The notes below the pieces were generated by a model. The model saw nothing but the letters and a program-made list of their open reading frames with translations, was not told the DNA's origin and did no database searches. This document shows positions 1-7,055 of a DNA stretch of 8,222 bases, in pieces. The first letter of the stretch is position 1; each line of letters starts with the position of its first letter. The translations under genes were made by a program, and so were the position numbers. Origin of the DNA: Nitrospirota bacterium (GTDB lineage: Bacteria > Nitrospirota_A > Leptospirillia > Leptospirillales > Leptospirillaceae); the NCBI GenBank assembly GCA_021844645.1, contig JAKBTA010000061.1:1-8222 (forward strand), read 5' to 3'.

Positions 1-2543
1 AGAACCGAGCCCAGAAGGGCTTCTCCCAGTGTCCGGAAGCTTTTTTGTTCCTGCTTGTATGCACCGGAGTAAGTGACCCACGAGGATTTCGGGAGAGTGA
101 GGGAGGAGATGCGTGTCTTGATCGCTTTGATCACTCCGCCCAGATTTCCATGATCCAGACGTCCTTCTATCCGGAGGATCGGGGAGAGGTTCTTGTCCTC
201 CTCCTCAATGGCGGGGGGAGTATTGGCGAATGTGACTACCTGGGAGAGTGGTATCAGGGAGCCGTCGGACTGGGTCATCGGGAGGTGGGAGAGGGGAATC
301 AGCCCATTTCTGTACTGGGAAGGGTAGAGAACCCTGACAGGAAGCGGTCCCTTGGGAGAAAGGACGGTTGTTGCGTTGATTCCCATGAGGTCTTCTCTTG
401 TCTGTGTGATGATGGATTCCGGTGTCAGTCCCGAAAGTGCGGCAAGGGGAGCGATCACGTGGCCGTCAAGGGTGTCTCCCATGGGACGGACGGACAGGTG
501 GACATCGACAAGCCCTGGGATCCCGTCAAGACTGTGCTGGATCATGCGGGCTGTCCCCAAAAGGTCTTTTCTGTTGGGACCATGGACTTCAATCACCACA
601 GGAGCTGAAACACCGATCAGGTCACCGAGGCTGTCCTCCATGACCTGGGAGTAGTCGGTGTCCAGTTCGGGTTCATTTTTTTGAACCCATGGCCTGAGTT
701 CCCTGATCAGAGTGAAGGTTGACTTCGGGTGGTTCCCGGAAAGCCTGATCACGAAATCGCCCTTGTTGGGTTCGGTGATGTAAAACCCCATCTCCGTTCC
801 AAGTCTTCTTGTCGTGTCGATGACACCCGGAAGGCTTCGGATATGATTTTCAACCCGGAGGACTGCCCGGTCCATGTCGTTGATGGAGCTTCCCACCGGG
901 GCATGAAAGTCCAGGGTGAAGGAGCCCTCGTCCATTCTGGCCATGAAATTCGTTTTGATGTGGGTTAGCGGCAAAAGCAGAAAGGCAAACAGAATGGCTC
1001 CGCCCACCAGAATGAGCGCTGGAGAGAGACGTGTCAGCATCCTGGTCGAGATCGCTTCCGGACTCTCGCTTTCCTGCTGGATGAATGCCGGAGTCACAAA
1101 AGTGTTGACCAGAAGAGAAACGCCCAAAAGCGTTACGAAGGAGATGGCCAATGGCTTGAAGAAGGCGCCTACGAGCCCATTCATGCCAAAGAGAGGAACG
1201 AGGGCGAGAATGGTGATCAGCCCTGAAAGAATGAATGGGACCAGGAGGCCTCTCATTCTGAGAGCGTGTCTTCCCCCTTCGATGATGACGATAAAGTCGT
1301 CGATGACAAGTCCAACTCCGGCAGCAATCCCTCCAAGGATCATGAGGTTCAATGTTTCACCAAGGAGTCCGAGAATGCCCGCGGAAATAAACAGGATTGC
1401 AGGAAGAAGTGCTCCCATCAGGAGAATGGGTGAGACTCGCCTGAGAATCAGGATGACGATGGCCATCGCGCCGGCGAGGCCGATGGCAAGAGCCCACAGG
1501 ACGTGCCGGATGGCATCGTGAACAAGTTCTCCCTGATCGTACACGATGGCCGGGGTGCATCCCTTCGGGAGAAGCCTCTTAAACTCGTCCATATGTGAAA
1601 GAAGGGCTCTCTGAATGGTCAGGGCGTTGCCTCCATGGGCACGGTAGATGAGAAGGAGGACTGCGGGGGATCCATTGGCGCTGATCCTGATCGTTTCGTC
1701 GGAAGGTCTGACTCCACGATGAACCGTTGCCAGAAGGTCGATCGGAAGGGGGACTCCTGAGGGTGATGGCAGGAAGATCCTGCTGATCGCCGATGTTCCG
1801 GTCATTGTGTTGTCGATCTGGACTGTCTTGAGGCGGTGGTTCTCGGTTCTTGGTCCAATGACACCGATTTTGTTCTGGGTGGATAGTGCGCTGACAACAT
1901 CCGAAAATGTCCGGTGAGCTCCGGCGAGCTTGTATGGATCAACCTCGACATGGATCTCCGGATTTTTGCCTCCGGCAATTTCGGATTTCCAGACTCCCGG
2001 AAGGTTTGAGATATAAGGGATCAGTCTGGTCTTTGCAATCCTTGTGATCTGGGGCAGGTTGTTGGAGTTTGAAGAAAGCGCCACTGTGAGGACAGGCGTA
2101 TCGGAAGGATACATCCTGATTGCCTGGATACTGGTTCCGGGAGGAAGATCTCCCCGGATGCGTTCAATAGCCTGTGCTACCCGCGGCAATGCCAGAGACA
2201 TTTGTTCATTCCAGGAAAATCGGAGAAAGAACTCGGCGGATCCTTGCATCGTTCGGGAGTTGAGTTCCCGGACGCCTTGCACGCCTCTCAGGGTAATTCC
2301 CACAGGTCTTGTGATCCGGCTTTCCATTTCCGCAAAGGGAATATCCGGAGAGCGGACAATAACAGAGACTCTGGGAAAGTCGATGGACGGATACAGGGTC
2401 ATGGGGAGATTCCATGCCTTGAGCGCGCCCAGGATTGAAAGCACAATGGTTAAAAGGAGGGAAAACCCCCGATATTTCCTGATGAGTTCCATGGCGGACG
2501 ATTGATTCGTGGATGGGGGCAACGATGCTCCTGGGCTAGACAT
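1..2543 (-). CDS. RND efflux transporter permease (AcrB/CusA superfamily), 3' end outside window
   Basis: Proton-driven inner-membrane pump subunit that normally works with a membrane-fusion protein and an outer-membrane channel; neither partner is in the window. The frame is open from 2543 to the left edge (847 codons visible; the family is about 1,020-1,050), so TM8-12 are missing. Visible: TM1 about residues 29-47, a periplasmic porter domain, TM2-TM6 starting near 348, the TM4 motif GLVIDDFIVIIE with the proton-relay pair D415/D416, TM7 about 508-528, then MARMDEGSF (534-542) opening the second porter domain, and YSGAYKEQKSF near the edge, typical of the approach to TM8. The Asp pair is HAE-like, while MARMDEGSF resembles the HME motif, so the substrate cannot be assigned. 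The cytoplasmic TM4-TM5 loop is about 12 residues shorter than usual. The start could instead be the ATG at 2492 (MELIRKYRGF), which begins where most family members do; neither ATG has a strong ribosome site. Probably co-transcribed with the peroxidase 87 bases upstream. Confidence 0.93.
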   Translation of the reverse strand, partial: MSSPGASLPPSTNQSSAMELIRKYRGFSLLLTIVLSILGALKAWNLPMTLYPSIDFPRVSVIVRSPDIPFAEMESRITRPVGITLRGVQGVRELNSRTMQGSAEFFLRFSWNEQMSLALPRVAQAIERIRGDLPPGTSIQAIRMYPSDTPVLTVALSSNSNNLPQITRIAKTRLIPYISNLPGVWKSEIAGGKNPEIHVEVDPYKLAGAHRTFSDVVSALSTQNKIGVIGPRTENHRLKTVQIDNTMTGTSAISRIFLPSPSGVPLPIDLLATVHRGVRPSDETIRISANGSPAVLLLIYRAHGGNALTIQRALLSHMDEFKRLLPKGCTPAIVYDQGELVHDAIRHVLWALAIGLAGAMAIVILILRRVSPILLMGALLPAILFISAGILGLLGETLNLMILGGIAAGVGLVIDDFIVIIEGGRHALRMRGLLVPFILSGLITILALVPLFGMNGLVGAFFKPLAISFVTLLGVSLLVNTFVTPAFIQQESESPEAISTRMLTRLSPALILVGGAILFAFLLLPLTHIKTNFMARMDEGSFTLDFHAPVGSSINDMDRAVLRVENHIRSLPGVIDTTRRLGTEMGFYITEPNKGDFVIRLSGNHPKSTFTLIRELRPWVQKNEPELDTDYSQVMEDSLGDLIGVSAPVVIEVHGPNRKDLLGTARMIQHSLDGIPGLVDVHLSVRPMGDTLDGHVIAPLAALSGLTPESIITQTREDLMGINATTVLSPKGPLPVRVLYPSQYRNGLIPLSHLPMTQSDGSLIPLSQVVTFANTPPAIEEEDKNLSPILRIEGRLDHGNLGGVIKAIKTRISSLTLPKSSWVTYSGAYKQEQKSFRTLGEALLGSV

Positions 2544-2546
2544 GAC

Positions 2547-2577
2547 CTGGACGTTTCTGATTCTCCGGAACGTCCAG
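2547..2577 (-). promoter_or_regulatory. Perfect 9-bp hairpin/palindrome just before the RND start
   Basis: On the minus strand the arms CTGGACGTT and AACGTCCAG are exact complements separated by 13 bases, and the hairpin ends three bases before the ATG at 2543. The loop carries the only purine-rich stretch (CCGGAG) that could act as a ribosome site. There is no T tract after it, so it is not an intrinsic terminator. It could be an operator for a dimeric repressor or an RNA hairpin affecting translation. The symmetry is seen directly; the role is inference. Confidence 0.45.
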
Positions 2578-2630
2578 AGTGCAGCTGATGATCTTTCCTG
2601 ATCCTGGCAGATTCTCGATGTCAGTGCCTT

Positions 2631-3551
2631 TTAGTCAAACAGAAAACGGAGATCGAGTCGATCCCCCATAATTGGCGGGCACCAGTAATATCCTCCCCTG
2701 ACAGGTCTTGAGAAGGTAAAAAGGGCGTCGGCGATGCCGTCATCCAGTCCCATCATGCGCCGCAAGACATGTTCAAAGGGATCAAGCGTTTTTCCGAAAG
2801 CAATGAATTCAAGACCCTGTTCAAGATTCAAGGCCCAGGGCATGGATCTTCTTAGCATGTAGGCCGGAGGTGTGTAGGATTCCTGGGCGCTTCTTTTGAC
2901 GTGGGCCGAGGGATCGGCATCAAGAATCTCTTCGTTGGTTGCCTGCTTTCTCCCGATAATATTGTCCCGTTCGTTTTGTGAATGAGTCCGGAAGTGTTTG
3001 AGATCGTGGACCCATCTCTGGACTGCGACAAGACTTGATCCTGCAACCCCTTCCCTTTCAGTCGCAATTGCAACGTCCAGGGCCTTTTCGCCGGAAGGAT
3101 TTTCCGTTCCGTCTTCATAGCCGGAAAGGTCTTTTCCTCCGGCGTACAAAAAGGTATCGATCTGGTCGTCAGGAGAAAAGGAGTCATTTAAAATATCCGA
3201 AAGTGGGAGCAGTTGATCGAAAATTTCACTGCGGTCATTTCCCTGGAGGAAGATCCAAAGGCTTCCCTGAGTGGAAGGAGATGAACAATTGGCGCCGGAA
3301 AGTCCGGGAAAAGTTCTGAGCCCCGGAACTTTTCTGGAGAAAGCCGATACAAGGGGTTCTCCAAGCCCGATGATTCCTTTTTGCGGATCAAAATGTTGGC
3401 TCAGGTTTTGAAGTACTTTTTTCGCATTTCTTTCCGGGAGATGCCGATAGGTGAGGGAGAGGCCGCATGGTTTATTCCCGGAGAGTATGAGGGGTTGTGC
3501 TGAAGGTTGATGCATATGGCTTCCTTTCTGAGAGATCTTTGGAGAATTCAT
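2631..3551 (-). CDS. DyP-type haem peroxidase, YfeX-like (class P/B)
   Basis: Haem peroxidase using H2O2 to oxidise organic or metal substrates; members of this class without a Tat signal act in the cytoplasm, and none is seen here. In the 306-residue frame the family signature GYEDGTENP lies at 144-152 with distal Asp147, followed by VQRWVHDLKHF at 177-187, the proximal haem ligand His217 in AHVKRS, and the distal Arg234-x-Ser236 in LRRSMPW. The spacing D-70-H-17-R-2-S closely matches what I recall for YfeX (143, 215, 232, 234). The C-terminal block PFEHVLRRMMG...GGYYWCPP is also typical. The ATG at 3551 overlaps the stop of the cyclase gene (ATGA). A second in-frame ATG at 3515 (MHQPSAQP) has a better ribosome site (AAGGA, 6-base gap) and gives 294 residues; it may be the real start. 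All key residues are present, so it should be active. Confidence 0.93.
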   Translation of the reverse strand: MNSPKISQKGSHMHQPSAQPLILSGNKPCGLSLTYRHLPERNAKKVLQNLSQHFDPQKGIIGLGEPLVSAFSRKVPGLRTFPGLSGANCSSPSTQGSLWIFLQGNDRSEIFDQLLPLSDILNDSFSPDDQIDTFLYAGGKDLSGYEDGTENPSGEKALDVAIATEREGVAGSSLVAVQRWVHDLKHFRTHSQNERDNIIGRKQATNEEILDADPSAHVKRSAQESYTPPAYMLRRSMPWALNLEQGLEFIAFGKTLDPFEHVLRRMMGLDDGIADALFTFSRPVRGGYYWCPPIMGDRLDLRFLFD

Positions 3552-4780
3552 GCCGTATCGGGCTCCTCATGGAAGGAGATTTCGGCTCTGGGCGCGATCC
3601 GGTATGCGTTCTTTCCATTTTTCTTGACATGGTACATGGCCTGGTCGGCCGTATGGATAATTGTTTTTGTCGAACATTGGTGAAAGGGGAACAGGCATAT
3701 CCCGATACTTGCACTGATAGAAAGAGGCTCTGGGATCTCCGGGTGCGAAAATGGAAGGGCCAGCACCCGGATGAGTCCCTTTGCGACTGAAACCGCTTCA
3801 TGTTCGGACGCAACCTTTTCAAGCAAAAGGAAAAACTCGTCTCCTCCAATTCGAGATAGCGTATTTTCGGGATGGAGGACGGACAGGATCCTTTCCGATG
3901 TCCTGACCAGGATCCAGTCTCCGACTTCATGTCCCCAGGTATCATTGATTGTCTTGAAGCCATCGATATCGATATAAAGTCCGGCGGCATCAAATTTGCC
4001 CCGTTGCGCATGAATAATGGCCTGTCCGATGCGGTCATCGAGAAGTTCCCGATTGGGAAGCCCTGTCAGCCGGTCATGGAGGGATCTTAGCAGCTGATGG
4101 TTTCGTTCTTCATCAAGCTCATATTCTCGGATAAACAGTTTTCTTCGTTGTCTTTCCATGATGTATCCGGTGATTCCGCCAATGATGTTGGCGGAAACAA
4201 TAAAGAAGAGATGGTTGAAGATGGTGTGTGGTGGGTAGTGGAAGTGCTGATCAAGCAGGAAAAAATAGGACAGGAAAAAGAGAAGATTGAGCCTGACTGA
4301 ATGGTAGAAGCGAAGTCCGATGGAGTTATAGATCCAGAAGGTGATGAGAATGATGCCAACATAGTAGACCTGCTCCGGGGAGGCTGGAATGTGGCTCATG
4401 GCGAGGAGGAAAAAAAAACCGGCAGCAAAAGCGGTGATTGAGAGTGTTAGCGGGTGTGTTTTGGAAAAGGATGATCGATAGGTCATGAGGATGGCCCATG
4501 CTCCAACGAGTAAAACCATCCCCCTGATGAGCCAAAGAAAGCCTTGATCGTTTTTGGGAATTAGCCATGGATCAATTCCACCGGAAACAATGTAGATGAA
4601 AACGCCGATAATAATTGCCCAGCGGCTTTGAACTTTGAGTCGGGGAACGATCGCTTCCTGATAGGATGTTTCAAGGAGCGGGTTCAAAAACGAGAGGGTA
4701 AACGGGTGCATCTCTCCACGGGAAGATTGAAGGGCGTCTTTTTTTTCCATTTTCTGGAGAAGATTTCCTTCATCTGGCAT
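3548..4780 (-). CDS. Membrane-anchored diguanylate cyclase (GGDEF)
   Basis: Makes cyclic di-GMP from two GTP at the inner membrane. The 410-residue protein has a short cytoplasmic N-terminus, about six hydrophobic segments between residues 54 and 207 (roughly 54-66, 82-100, 113-129, 138-152, 164-177, 188-207), a basic/acidic linker, then a GGDEF domain from about 232 (LHDRLTGLPNRELLDDR) to 395. The metal-binding DIDGFKTINDTWGHEVGD is at 271-288 and the catalytic RIGGDEFFLL at 310-319, so it should be active. The RxxD inhibitory site expected nine to six residues before GGDEF reads HPEN (303-306), so classical product inhibition is probably lost. No EAL domain follows. The membrane sensor is not one I can name. 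The start has an AAGG nine bases upstream; in-frame ATGs at 4750 and 4711 are alternatives. First gene of the probable operon with the peroxidase and the RND pump. Confidence 0.94.
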   Translation of the reverse strand: MPDEGNLLQKMEKKDALQSSRGEMHPFTLSFLNPLLETSYQEAIVPRLKVQSRWAIIIGVFIYIVSGGIDPWLIPKNDQGFLWLIRGMVLLVGAWAILMTYRSSFSKTHPLTLSITAFAAGFFFLLAMSHIPASPEQVYYVGIILITFWIYNSIGLRFYHSVRLNLLFFLSYFFLLDQHFHYPPHTIFNHLFFIVSANIIGGITGYIMERQRRKLFIREYELDEERNHQLLRSLHDRLTGLPNRELLDDRIGQAIIHAQRGKFDAAGLYIDIDGFKTINDTWGHEVGDWILVRTSERILSVLHPENTLSRIGGDEFFLLLEKVASEHEAVSVAKGLIRVLALPFSHPEIPEPLSISASIGICLFPFHQCSTKTIIHTADQAMYHVKKNGKNAYRIAPRAEISFHEEPDTA

Positions 4781-4860
4781 GGATATGAACCTTGTTTTCA
4801 GGAGGGAAACATTGATTCCCGGTCAGACTCTTGACTCATCAGAAAGCGATTCTTGTTACA

Positions 4861-4891
4861 AGTGTAGTTTTTTTTGATGGGAACATGTCAA
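4861..4891 (-). promoter_or_regulatory. Candidate sigma70 promoter of the cyclase-peroxidase-RND unit
   Basis: On the minus strand a perfect -35 TTGACA (4886-4891) is followed after 19 bases by TACACT (4861-4866, two mismatches to TATAAT). The 19-base spacer is longer than the ideal 17 and contains a run of eight A. Predicted transcription start is near 4854, giving a leader of about 74 nt that includes a small hairpin GGGAA/TTCCC. Confidence 0.5.
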
Positions 4892-4921
4892 GTTTTACTC
4901 CCTTGTTCAATATGGTAAGAG
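4886..4921 (+). repeat. Imperfect direct repeat, copy A
   Basis: On the plus strand it begins TGTCAA and contains CAATATGGTAAGAG (4908-4921). The same layout occurs at 7986-8019 (TGTCAA, then CAATATGGTATGAG), with a two-base length difference between the blocks. On the minus strand both read CTC(T/A)TACCATATTG, then TTGACA 16 or 14 bases later. The TGTCAA block is the -35 box of the predicted promoter in both copies. Confidence 0.5.
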
Positions 4922-4955
4922 ACTGCAATTTGCATACTTTAAAAGCAGGTAGGCT

Positions 4956-4971
4956 GAGGCTGGGAAATAAG
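4956..4971 (+). repeat. Solitary third copy of the IS terminal repeat
   Basis: GAGGCTGGGAAATAAG differs from the left IS end (5168-5183) at one position and from the right end at one position. The similarity may continue: TCAAAAAT follows directly here and follows after five extra bases at the left IS end. It has the same orientation as the left end. No partner end in the opposite orientation is present nearby, so it is probably a relic of a related element or of a deletion. Confidence 0.6.
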
Positions 4972-5080
4972 TCAAAAATTCTGATGTCGGTGGAGATGAG
5001 ATGCAATTTTTATAGGATGAGGGTTACCATGCTGGTGGCGAAAGGACATGAGGCAGTACTGATGACTGGTTGTGGATAGC

Positions 5081-5167
5081 TCAAGCCAGCACTCTCCAGA
5101 TTTTTTGTTGTCTCCAGTCCTCTTTGAACCCCATCTCCTTTGGAGAGATCGTTGGATGAGACTCTAG
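5081..5167 (-). pseudogene. 3' fragment of the interrupted Abi_2/AbiF gene
   Basis: Read on the minus strand from the CTAG at 5164-5167 in the frame of the 5' part, this encodes 27 residues and a TGA stop, including ESHPTISPKEMGFKEDW and ending IWRVLA. This fits the usual C-terminus of Abi_2 proteins (LL-x-HP...MGFPxxW...W). It completes the gene whose first 278 codons are at 7057-7890; joined, they would encode 305 residues. The fragment has no start or ribosome site suited to separate expression and lies downstream of the element's terminator, so it is dead sequence in this state. Confidence 0.88.
5164..5167. repeat. CTAG target-site duplication, left copy
   Basis: CTAG directly abuts the left terminal repeat; the matching copy is at 7056-7059. 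Keeping one copy and deleting 1,892 bases restores the abi reading frame. Deleting both copies would not, which argues that CTAG is a duplicated target rather than part of the element. Confidence 0.8.
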
Positions 5168-5183
5168 GAGCCTGGGAAATAAG
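5168..5183 (+). repeat. IS left terminal inverted repeat
   Basis: GAGCCTGGGAAATAAG, pairing with the reverse complement of 7040-7055 (GAGGCTGGGAAATAGG) at 14 of 16 positions. Similarity stops sharply after this block. Confidence 0.82.
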
Positions 5184-5304
5184 AAAAATCAAAAATCGGT
5201 CCGTCAACCGGATGACGCCCGTTTTTCACGCTCACATTTCCTCCGATCGCTGTCAGAGTTGGAGTTTTTTCGGACTCCCCTCTCCATCTGACCGATATTT
5301 GATC

Positions 5305-5337
5305 AAAAAAGGGAAGATGCCCCCTTTCAGAGGGCAT
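5305..5337 (-). terminator. Rho-independent terminator overlapping the transposase stop codon
   Basis: On the minus strand ATGCCCTCT, GAA, AGGGGGCAT form a 9-bp stem (one T-G pair) with a three-base loop at 5317-5337, followed by CTTCCC and six T. The transposase TGA (5327-5329) spans the end of the 5' arm and the loop. It should end transposase transcripts inside the element and shield the abi 3' fragment and the cyclase region. Confidence 0.72.
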
Positions 5338-6898
5338 TTTCCGCCATCATTCCCGGAAAAAGGCCGCGGGGAAAGGCCGCTTTAGGGAATGTTCCACGTT
5401 TTTTATCTCGGCCCGCGCCCTCCGGCGCCGGTCCGTTCACGAGGCGCTGTTTCCAGGCCATCAGCTTCTTCAGGTTGAACGCCCCGCACACCAGATTCCA
5501 TTCGCTCTGAACCTTCTCTAACCCCCGACAGAAAAAGTGCACAAACCCCATGCCGGACTTGATCTGCCCGAAAACTGGCTCGACCGTCGTTTTCCGGCGC
5601 CGATAGACCGCTTCGTTCTCCTTTTGCTTCTGCCGGAGTTTGAAACGGGCCCAGGCTGTTTCTTCCACACGCAGTTCTTCGGGACAGCCGCAGGCACATT
5701 CTTCCTCGACTGCCCGATAGGTCCGCTTCTTCCCAAAGCTTGAGTAGATCCAGACGAAGAGGATCCCGTGGGAACAACGGAGGGTGTCCAGCGATCCTTC
5801 CGTCTCCTCCAGAACGAACCCGGAGAGAAGAGGGGGCGCTTCCTCCTCTCCCTCCGCTTTTTTCCTCTCCCGGGCGGTCGCCACCACCGGGATCACTCCC
5901 GCCTTCTCACAGGCTTCCAGGGTGTGCACGTTTCCATAGCCCGCATCGGCCACCAGCATCTCGGGGCGTTCTCCAGCCGTTTCCTTGATCTTTTCAAGCA
6001 TCCCTTCCACCGCCCGGCTGTCGCTCACCGTATTGATCAGGGTCGTTCCCAGAATGATCTGAGACCCCATGTCCACCGCCACCTGTGCGTTGTACACATA
6101 TTCCGTTCCCTCGCTCTTCTTCGAGAAGACACGGGCCTCCGGATCCGCAAACGAGATCTGCTTCGTGTTCTCGATCGCCTTTCCCGGATTTTCCTCAGCC
6201 TCCCGTTTTTCGAGCTCCGCCTTGGCGGTCTGGATCTTCTTCCGTTTTTCTTCCCGGAGCGCGATCTCCTCCTTCGCCCGGATGATCGTTTCCTTGCGGG
6301 CGTTCCCATCCGCCAGCGCAGCTGGCAAGCTTCCGGATTTCTCCGGCGTTCCCGCTTCCCGACTGTCCTCCTCCTCGGCCTTCTTCATCCAGAAGTCGAT
6401 CTCGCTCTTGAGCCTCTCTTCCTCCTCTTGCATCCGGCCGTAGCTCATCGCCTTGTGCTTGGAGGTGTCGGAAAGAACCTTCGTCCCATCCATCGCCACG
6501 TTCCCAAGTTTTGCCAACCCCATCGTTCGGGCCAGGAGCACCGTCTCCTTGAAGACCGTTTCCATTCCCTCCCGGTGTCGTTCCCGGAATTCGATGAAGG
6601 TCCGGTAAACCGGCGTCTGCAGCCCCGACAGATACAGGAACGGGAGCGACTCCTCGCAGGCCTTGGCCAGCTTGCGCGAACTGAAGATTCCTTCCGTGAA
6701 TCCGTACAGGATCACCTTCAGCATCATCTTCGGATGGTAGGCCGCCGGGCCCATCCCGCTATACCGGGCATAGAAGCTCGACAGATCCATCTGGTCGATG
6801 ATGTCGCTGATGATCCGTGATTGATGGTCCACCGGAACAAATTCTGACAAGGCCCGGGGAAAAAGAAAGTTCAGATTCTGATGATAGGGAAGGAACAT
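5327..6898 (-). CDS. IS1182-family transposase (DUF772 N-terminus plus DDE domain)
   Basis: Catalyses cut/join of the element ends. With the ATG at 6898 the protein has 523 residues and starts MFLPYHQNLNFLFP, the usual start of the family; GGAGG lies four bases upstream at 6903-6907. An upstream in-frame ATG at 6931 would add 11 residues but lies before that ribosome site. The N-terminal DUF772 region (about 20-110) includes HPKMMLKVILYGF and SSRKLAKAC. The catalytic residues appear as Asp137 in VAMDGTKVLS, Asp318 in MLVADAGYGN and Glu440 in RRRKTTVEPVFGQIKSGMGF. A charged, helix-prone insert rich in Glu, Lys and Arg (about 157-245) lies between the first and second Asp. No frameshift or stop is seen, so the enzyme looks intact. 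Confidence 0.93.
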   Translation of the reverse strand: MFLPYHQNLNFLFPRALSEFVPVDHQSRIISDIIDQMDLSSFYARYSGMGPAAYHPKMMLKVILYGFTEGIFSSRKLAKACEESLPFLYLSGLQTPVYRTFIEFRERHREGMETVFKETVLLARTMGLAKLGNVAMDGTKVLSDTSKHKAMSYGRMQEEEERLKSEIDFWMKKAEEEDSREAGTPEKSGSLPAALADGNARKETIIRAKEEIALREEKRKKIQTAKAELEKREAEENPGKAIENTKQISFADPEARVFSKKSEGTEYVYNAQVAVDMGSQIILGTTLINTVSDSRAVEGMLEKIKETAGERPEMLVADAGYGNVHTLEACEKAGVIPVVATARERKKAEGEEEAPPLLSGFVLEETEGSLDTLRCSHGILFVWIYSSFGKKRTYRAVEEECACGCPEELRVEETAWARFKLRQKQKENEAVYRRRKTTVEPVFGQIKSGMGFVHFFCRGLEKVQSEWNLVCGAFNLKKLMAWKQRLVNGPAPEGAGRDKKRGTFPKAAFPRGLFPGMMAENAL

Positions 6899-6948
6899 GC
6901 ATCCTCCAAAGATGGCGTGGTGGAAAATCAAGCCGGACTATTTCTATA

Positions 6949-6977
6949 AGTATATATAATTATTGAATAATAGTCAA
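6949..6977 (-). promoter_or_regulatory. Near-consensus promoter of the transposase gene
   Basis: On the minus strand TTGACT (6972-6977), a 17-base spacer and TATACT (6949-6954): one mismatch in each box, in a markedly AT-rich patch inside an otherwise GC-rich element. Predicted start is near 6942, about 45 nt before the ATG at 6898. Confidence 0.72.
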
Positions 6978-7039
6978 TGTCCATGCCAGAATGGTCATAT
7001 CTTTGACAGATGTCCCTTCCTTTTTTGTGCTTTTATGTA

Positions 7040-7055
7040 CCTATTTCCCAGCCTC
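7040..7055 (-). repeat. IS right terminal inverted repeat
   Basis: Read on the minus strand: GAGGCTGGGAAATAGG, the partner of 5168-5183. It is translated as the end of the truncated Abi protein (…GGWEIGT, stop). Confidence 0.82.

Larger units (their letters stand above)
4781..5080. other. 300-bp intergenic stretch between the cyclase and the abi 3' fragment
   Basis: No convincing gene. It holds the leader and likely promoter of the cyclase (4861-4891), a repeat resembling one upstream of abi (4886-4921), and a lone copy of the IS end (4956-4971). A plus-strand 82-codon frame at 4831-5079 has no recognisable motif and spans the promoter and repeats, so I do not call it. No clear terminator is visible after the abi stop at 5081. 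Confidence 0.6.
5168..7055 (-). mobile_element. IS1182-family insertion sequence, 1,888 bp, inserted in abi
   Basis: Complete-looking element with one transposase gene on the minus strand, 16-bp terminal inverted repeats (14 of 16 identical), a 4-bp CTAG duplication, an internal promoter and an intrinsic terminator. Its length suits the family (about 1.5-2 kb). By eye the transposase gene is richer in G+C than the adjoining abi and cyclase genes, in line with separate origin. Inside the left end, about 120 bases (5184-5304) hold no gene, only small hairpins such as GGAGT/ACTCC. The intact transposase, matching ends and clean target duplication suggest a recent insertion. Confidence 0.88.

Noticed and set aside
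45..1521. Several plus-strand frames of 80-200 codons
   Set aside because: They lie opposite the continuous RND reading frame and show no family features.
4781..4854. c-di-GMP riboswitch in the cyclase leader
   Set aside because: The leader is short and shows only a 5-bp hairpin; I see no GEMM-like two-helix core.
4831..5079. 82-codon plus-strand frame next to the abi tail
   Set aside because: No recognisable motif; it runs across the cyclase promoter, a direct repeat and the lone IS end.
5768..6820. 350-codon plus-strand open frame
   Set aside because: Exactly antisense to the IS1182 transposase, which has clear catalytic motifs; the frame is rich in Arg, Leu, His and Pro, typical of a shadow of GC-rich coding DNA.
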